Positions 59,670 through 64,000 of a stretch of DNA of 64,000 bases are shown piece by piece. Under the pieces are notes generated by a model. The model was not told where the DNA came from, searched no databases, and saw only the letters and a list, made by a program, of their open reading frames with translations. The stretch is taken from NCBI RefSeq assembly GCF_012926505.1, contig NZ_JABBNT010000006.1:1-64000 (forward strand), written 5' to 3'. The position numbers and the translations under genes are program-made. The stretch is from Pacificispira spongiicola. GTDB lineage: Bacteria; Pseudomonadota; Alphaproteobacteria; UBA8366; Aestuariispiraceae. Within the stretch, counting starts at the first letter, position 1, and each line of letters starts with the position of its first letter.

Positions 59670-60233
59670 TTAGCGGTAAACGATACCCGTAGTTCCGTGC
59701 TCAATTTCCGTCATAGGGACTACGTCTGCATACGGCTTTGTTCCGAGGACACGAAACAATTGCCATGCTGTCGGCGATACGATGACAAAGAGGCACGGCG
59801 TGTTCAGGCGTGTGACGACGGCTTTCCAGGTCTGGCGGTCAAGGCCGGAAGGATGGGGTGGCCCGGAAGGATGGCTGTGCCACTCTCCTACAAAAGTGGC
59901 GGTGTTGCCTGACCGTTTCCAAGCGTTCGTTGCCGCGCGCTGATGGTGCTCATCGATGCGCTTGAAGGATGAGGGGCCTGCAATATCCTTTGAGCCGGGC
60001 TCGGTATATTCGGTGATTTCAATATGCGGACCGCGGTAGGAGCCGATTAAAATGCCGCCACGTTCCGGTTTTGCGGCGCAACTTGCTCGCATGGAATCGA
60101 AGAAGTCGCCGACCTCGTAGCGCAACAAGGCATATTCGAATTCCTCATTCGGCTTGATGATTGCCGCAGACGGGACATCGTGGCGACCGGTCCGGGTTTT
60201 TGTCGGCAACCTCCTGGGTGTCTTTTTTCTCAA
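59670..60233 (-). CDS. Cap3-like JAMM/JAB-type deconjugating peptidase of the CBASS operon
   Basis: A JAB/Mov34-type protein of up to 187 residues. The catalytic JAMM motif is intact: glutamate in PERGGILIG, and HSHPSGPPHPSGLD as H-x-H-P with the distal serine and aspartate. In type II CBASS, Cap3 removes the CD-NTase from its Cap2 conjugates. The frame opens with TTG at 60233, preceded by GAGGAC, and overlaps the 3' end of Cap2 by 89 bases; a start at the TTG near 60209 or near 60128 is possible. It is the last gene of the CD-NTase, Cap2, Cap3 operon. Confidence 0.85.
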   Translation of the reverse strand: MRKKTPRRLPTKTRTGRHDVPSAAIIKPNEEFEYALLRYEVGDFFDSMRASCAAKPERGGILIGSYRGPHIEITEYTEPGSKDIAGPSSFKRIDEHHQRAATNAWKRSGNTATFVGEWHSHPSGPPHPSGLDRQTWKAVVTRLNTPCLFVIVSPTAWQLFRVLGTKPYADVVPMTEIEHGTTGIVYR

Positions 60234-61836
60234 TCCTGATCGTCCTCATTCTTGGCGTCGGCGTACCATTTTTCCAATCGAGTATAAGCTGAAGCGCGAG
60301 CGCCGCTGCCATAACCGGGGCTGCAACACCGTATGCGATGTATTGACCTTCGCCGCAGGCCGCCACCATTTGCGCGGCGGAAACGCCGGATTTGAGAGGA
60401 CTGAAGCGCCAGTTGCCGCTGTGGTCCGGCTTGAGACATTTGAAGCATGCAAAGTTGGGCCCATCCACAAGCAACGCCTGCGCTGCCGCACCATTGCCGA
60501 ACAGGCGGACGTGAAGCACGTCGGGGGCCGTTTCATGGTCGTAGCGATGCGCGACGAAATGGTGATTGATCGTCATCGAGAGCGCTTCCTCGCCGGTGGC
60601 ATCTACAATCAGATCGTAGCCGGCAAGGGTTTCAAGAAAACCCACGGCATCGGCGGTCATGGGCAGGATGTTTGTCTCTGGAAACTGCCGCAATATCTCG
60701 GCCTTCAACGCTCCGGGCTTGCTGTCCCCGATACTGGTCGTGCCAAGGTAGTGGCGTCCGACATTGCCGGGTTCGAGCGTCTGATTGTCCAGTAGAAGAA
60801 GCGTGCCGTCATCGTGTCCGGCGCCGCTTTGGACCAGGAACTTCGCCAAATGGCTGCCGATCGTGCCGCACCCGACAAGTGCAATGCGTTTGTCGGTGAG
60901 GGGAGGGTGGCTGTTCAAGTTCCTCCTGAAGATGAATGGGAGGTCGACCCGTGTGCCACTATAGCGTTGCACGCCGATTGTCGCGGCATTGGCCATGGCG
61001 ATACGTTCGAGTCCTTGCTGGCGCTGGGCACCCCTGAGAATCGGTAAGGACGCGTCCACCAAGATACCGACGCAGCCGTTGGGAGCGTTGACGAAAAGCG
61101 ACACGAGGTGGTCCGGAAATCGGCCGGCTAACTCGGTGATGGCTCGCTTTCCTGTGTTCGGCAATACGCTTTCCAGCCAGGCGATGAATGCCGCGAGCGT
61201 TAGCGGCTGGCGGTGATCGCGGCCAAAGGTAAGGTCGGTGTTCGAGCAGAACACAAAGGCGGGGCGTGAAGAAGCAATGACGTTTCGTCGGGCGGCTTCG
61301 TCCGAAACAAGGCGCTTCAGCACGTCTACGCGATCGGTCAGCAGGACGAGATTAGGCTCTCGATTGCGCGGGACATAATAGAGCGTCGCGTGGATGTGAT
61401 CGGTGGCGGCAATGTCGTAATAGAACGGCATACCGAGCCAGTGCTGAGGAAATTCCTGCGCGATCTCCTGTTCTAGATGCTTGTGGGTGAGGGCGCGTTC
61501 AAGGCCACGACGGGCAAGTTCCAGGCACATTAGGGCTGTGCCGCCTACATCGTAACGGTCTAAAATCAGGTCCTCGTTACGTGCAAAACAAAAGCCGCCG
61601 GAAGCCGTTAGGTGCGCTACTACGTGCGGGGCTTCCTGCTCGGGATTGAGAAGGATCAACTCCGGCAGGCGGGTGAATTCAAGGTCGGGAAAGGTGATGC
61701 TGACAGAGACGTCACGCCCAGCGGCCTTCAGACCGCCGGTGTATCGGTAAGCCTTCGTTTCCGAGCGGTCGCGCTTAAACCCTTTGTGTGCGAGCGTGCG
61801 AAGCAGGTCTTTGGCGCGCTGGGCTTCGTCGCTCAT
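60145..61836 (-). CDS. Cap2-like E1/E2 fusion ubiquitin-transfer-like enzyme of the CBASS operon
   Basis: A 563-residue two-part enzyme. The N-terminal E2-like domain has a cysteine in SGGFCFARNED near residue 82. The C-terminal E1-like/ThiF domain starts near 310 with the adenylation loop IALVGCGTIGSHLAKFLVQ and ends with a cysteine in VAACGEGQYIAYG near 490 and a CPVCG knuckle. In type II CBASS, Cap2 attaches the CD-NTase C-terminal glycine to targets, priming it. The start overlaps the CD-NTase stop by four bases (ATGA), so they are translationally coupled. Confidence 0.9.
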   Translation of the reverse strand: MSDEAQRAKDLLRTLAHKGFKRDRSETKAYRYTGGLKAAGRDVSVSITFPDLEFTRLPELILLNPEQEAPHVVAHLTASGGFCFARNEDLILDRYDVGGTALMCLELARRGLERALTHKHLEQEIAQEFPQHWLGMPFYYDIAATDHIHATLYYVPRNREPNLVLLTDRVDVLKRLVSDEAARRNVIASSRPAFVFCSNTDLTFGRDHRQPLTLAAFIAWLESVLPNTGKRAITELAGRFPDHLVSLFVNAPNGCVGILVDASLPILRGAQRQQGLERIAMANAATIGVQRYSGTRVDLPFIFRRNLNSHPPLTDKRIALVGCGTIGSHLAKFLVQSGAGHDDGTLLLLDNQTLEPGNVGRHYLGTTSIGDSKPGALKAEILRQFPETNILPMTADAVGFLETLAGYDLIVDATGEEALSMTINHHFVAHRYDHETAPDVLHVRLFGNGAAAQALLVDGPNFACFKCLKPDHSGNWRFSPLKSGVSAAQMVAACGEGQYIAYGVAAPVMAAALALQLILDWKNGTPTPRMRTIRIEKKDTQEVADKNPDRSPRCPVCGNHQAE

Positions 61837-63053
61837 CCCGACGTGGTGCGGGGCACAAATGGCGCGGCAACCTTGGCGGGCTCGTAAGCCAGCACCTCAC
61901 GTTCCTCCGAATCGATCTCGATGAGAAGCTCATCGTTAGGGATGCGGTCGCCGAACCTTTCCTGAAGCAGAGAAAGAGCTATCTGCTTGTGGAACGTGCC
62001 GTTCAGCACACCGTCGATCACCGCCTTGAGCTTGGCGGCATGTGACTTGAAGTCGATGCGCTCTTCGGGGGACCAGCTCTCATCGAGAATCTGGTCCGGT
62101 AGCACCGGGTTGGCGATCGGCTGTGAGAACAGTTCTTCGAGCCGGTGGGAGACGGCTTGAAGGGCTAGATCGTCACGGTTTTTCGGGAGCGTGCCGTTGA
62201 GGTCGTCGAACACGGTAACCACGCAGGCCATCAGGGTGATGGATGACGGCCCGTCCTTCGGCCACTGGTAATCACGCCAGCCTTTGAGATAACGGCAAAT
62301 CCGACGGACCACCTCACCATGATCGCGGATGGCGCCGAGAAACCAGTCTTCCAGTTCGCGCGGGTCAGACTCGATCCAGCCGTTGTCACGGTGGGCGAGC
62401 ATGATGCGGTCTTCGGGCAGGTTCATGTAAACGTGCTTGGCCAGTTCGATGTCGCTGTCCGCGCTGGTTACGCCCTCGGCCAGCATCGCGCGGGCACTCT
62501 CCTCGGCGAGTTCCACAAATTCCTGATCGGGGATGGCGTAGAGTGGAAGGTCGATATGGGATTCGGGGTCGATGAGGACCCGGACGCAGGTCGGCTTAGT
62601 GTTTACCAGCTTCCAGCCTTTACGTTCGCAAAGGGGCGCAAGAATTGCTTCAACGACTTTGAAATAACCCTTGGCGGCCAGCAAGGGTTTGACCGTGCCG
62701 CCGCCATCGACGAACGAAGTCGGCAGAAAAGTGCCGTCGTCGTGGTCCACTTCCTGCGGAGGCTTATGGGCCGGGTCGTTGAGGGTCTGGTAGACTGCGC
62801 TCCCCTGCATGCGGAAACGTGGCCGTAGCGGTGGCAGCTGTGAAGCGTGTGCGATGTAGCGGCTTTCGACCAGGCTTTGGGCTTTTGCGAGTCCCTGCCA
62901 TTGGGGCATGCCTTCGCGAAGGGCTTGGCGAATATCGTCCCGGGCCTCACGGAGCAATTGCTCCCGGTTCTCTTCAAGGTCAAGGGCCTTAAGGTAACCG
63001 GGCCGAAGGGCGGTGCCCATGAACACTTTGTGGGCGTTAAGTGTGCCGCGCAT
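61833..63053 (-). CDS. CBASS CD-NTase (DncV/cGAS-like second-messenger synthase)
   Basis: A 406-residue nucleotidyltransferase. The core has a glycine-serine pair in RMQGSAVYQTLND and the acidic pair in VDHDDGTFLPTSF near residues 103-115, with a third acid in SHIDLPLYAIPD near 170, as in DncV-type cyclases that make cyclic GMP-AMP. The chain ends in a free glycine (FVPRTTSG), the residue that Cap2 would conjugate. It is the first gene of the minus-strand operon. The exact nucleotide product cannot be read from sequence. Confidence 0.9.
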   Translation of the reverse strand: MRGTLNAHKVFMGTALRPGYLKALDLEENREQLLREARDDIRQALREGMPQWQGLAKAQSLVESRYIAHASQLPPLRPRFRMQGSAVYQTLNDPAHKPPQEVDHDDGTFLPTSFVDGGGTVKPLLAAKGYFKVVEAILAPLCERKGWKLVNTKPTCVRVLIDPESHIDLPLYAIPDQEFVELAEESARAMLAEGVTSADSDIELAKHVYMNLPEDRIMLAHRDNGWIESDPRELEDWFLGAIRDHGEVVRRICRYLKGWRDYQWPKDGPSSITLMACVVTVFDDLNGTLPKNRDDLALQAVSHRLEELFSQPIANPVLPDQILDESWSPEERIDFKSHAAKLKAVIDGVLNGTFHKQIALSLLQERFGDRIPNDELLIEIDSEEREVLAYEPAKVAAPFVPRTTSG

Positions 63054-63082
63054 TGCAAAGGTTCCATTTCAATTACTATGAT

Positions 63083-63094
63083 ACTATATATAGT
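63083..63094. promoter_or_regulatory. palindrome in the divergent CBASS promoter region
   Basis: ACTATATATAGT is a perfect 12-base palindrome in the 76-base region between the CD-NTase gene and the divergent effector gene. TA-rich, it could serve as overlapping -10 elements for both directions or as a repressor site. Confidence 0.5.
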
Positions 63095-63129
63095 GTGGGT
63101 TCTCAGTTTGTTCAAGGATAGTATTCGAG

Positions 63130-63792
63130 ATGTTTGATTCCATTGGGTTAGCTAAATTTTTGAAGGCGATGCTTTACATCAACGCAGCCTTGGCGATTGC
63201 GTTGGCTACGGATTTTTTCGGCCTGCTGCCAGGTATGCCCTATGTTTCGGCTGCTTCGATCTCCGTGATCGCGGTCTCGGCGCTGGTATTTGTGATCGGC
63301 CAGACCGGGCTATTTACGAAGCTGTGCCGCCTGCCGGGTATGTGGCGGTTGTTCCCGAATATCGACGGCGAATACGAGATCGAGATTTCCTCGAACTGGT
63401 CGGTCGTCAAGGCTCGCAACGAGGGTCGTGAACCGGAGGCGTCGTCCGACGGCGACGTTGCGCTGTTTAACAGGGTCGGCAGGGCGACTATCACGGCACG
63501 GCTGACCCGTATCGATATGAGCTTGACGATGGGCGACGGCTACCTGACTTCCGAAACGGTGGCGTGTTCGCTGCGACGGAACACCGGAGAGCGCCGGCCG
63601 GTTTTGTTTTATATCTATGAAAGCCAAGTACCCGCGCCAAAGAATACCGACAGCAACCGTCACCTTGGCGCGGCCCGCGTCATCGTCCCATTGGAGCGCA
63701 GGCCGACAGTGCTGGAAGGAAACTACTGGACCGACCGAAACTGGCATCTGGGTTTGAATACGGCGGGACGGATTCGACTGTGCCGGGTGTAG
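63130..63792 (+). CDS. Cap15-like two-TM beta-barrel CBASS effector
   Basis: A 220-residue membrane protein. Two N-terminal helices (LKAMLYINAALAIALATDFF and ASISVIAVSALVFVIGQTGL) are followed by a beta-rich domain with the family-type start LFPNIDGEYEIEISSNWSVV and a late GNYWTDRNWHLGLNTAGRIR. This two-TM plus beta-barrel layout is that of Cap15-type effectors, in which a cyclic nucleotide binds the barrel and the helices disrupt the inner membrane. It is divergent from the CD-NTase, completing the CBASS set. The final 208 bases of the window hold no supported gene. Confidence 0.8.
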   Translation: MFDSIGLAKFLKAMLYINAALAIALATDFFGLLPGMPYVSAASISVIAVSALVFVIGQTGLFTKLCRLPGMWRLFPNIDGEYEIEISSNWSVVKARNEGREPEASSDGDVALFNRVGRATITARLTRIDMSLTMGDGYLTSETVACSLRRNTGERRPVLFYIYESQVPAPKNTDSNRHLGAARVIVPLERRPTVLEGNYWTDRNWHLGLNTAGRIRLCRV

Positions 63793-64000
63793 TTCACATT
63801 GACCTACTGTTCCGGAGCTGGGCCAGATGTTATGGTGCTGTGATCGAATGCTGAATTCTTTCACAGCAATCAAGTTTAAATTGCAGGCTAAAATCAGCCG
63901 CACTGAATAGCCCCGATCCGGCGAAGCTTTTTGCTATCCATGGCCCTTCCGAGAAATATCTCGTGATTTCAAATAGTTATGAGAATTCCCGAAAAATGCC

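Overview
The window looks like an alphaproteobacterial chromosome. It is GC-rich, GTG and TTG starts are common, TRAP transporters replace ABC uptake for small acids, and many products resemble those of Rhodospirillales or related marine heterotrophs. No rRNA or universally conserved marker lies in the window, so the placement below class level is an inference.

From 1 to 27.4 kb the DNA is ordinary chromosomal and metabolic. It opens with a redox pair (the cut-off start of an Old Yellow Enzyme gene and an aldo/keto reductase), a Crp/Fnr regulator, small conserved proteins and a transglutaminase-like protein. A scar at 4.5-5.3 kb holds two broken genes (a TetR C-terminal half and a short-chain dehydrogenase tail) and repeat sequences. 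Next comes a sugar-acid type catabolic operon: a divergent GntR repressor, TRAP DctP/Q/M, a small membrane protein, an IlvD/Edd dehydratase and an RraA-family lyase. It is followed by MATE and SDR genes, a FabF-type ketosynthase, and a TetR-controlled RND efflux pair with a clear palindromic operator. The last chromosomal module is a shikimate/quinate operon (TRAP DctP/Q/M, shikimate dehydrogenase, QuiC-type dehydroshikimate dehydratase, divergent TetR) that would import shikimate and convert it to protocatechuate.

At about 27.5 kb there is only the 3' half of a tRNA gene, the usual trace of integration at a tRNA. Right of it is an integrative and conjugative element or similar conjugative island: traK-traL-traM, then a nearly complete VirB-type (MPF-T) secretion operon (virB2, B3, B4, an unknown gene, B5, B6, B7, B8, B9, B10, a large cysteine-repeat secreted protein, B11, VirD4 coupling protein, an XRE regulator). 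The processing block follows: an ArdC-like antirestriction/Toprim fusion, a MobC-like accessory protein and a MOB-P-type relaxase. One signal-peptide gene is coded antisense between virB5 and virB6.

From 48.8 to 57.0 kb a dense two-component cluster carries two large hybrid histidine kinases and four stand-alone receiver proteins. After a gene-poor stretch comes a large serine recombinase (58.0-59.6 kb). The window ends with a complete type II CBASS anti-phage operon: a DncV-like CD-NTase, Cap2 (E1/E2) and Cap3 (JAMM protease) on the minus strand, and a divergent Cap15-like two-TM effector. The island therefore combines self-transfer, antirestriction, signalling cargo and abortive-infection defence.
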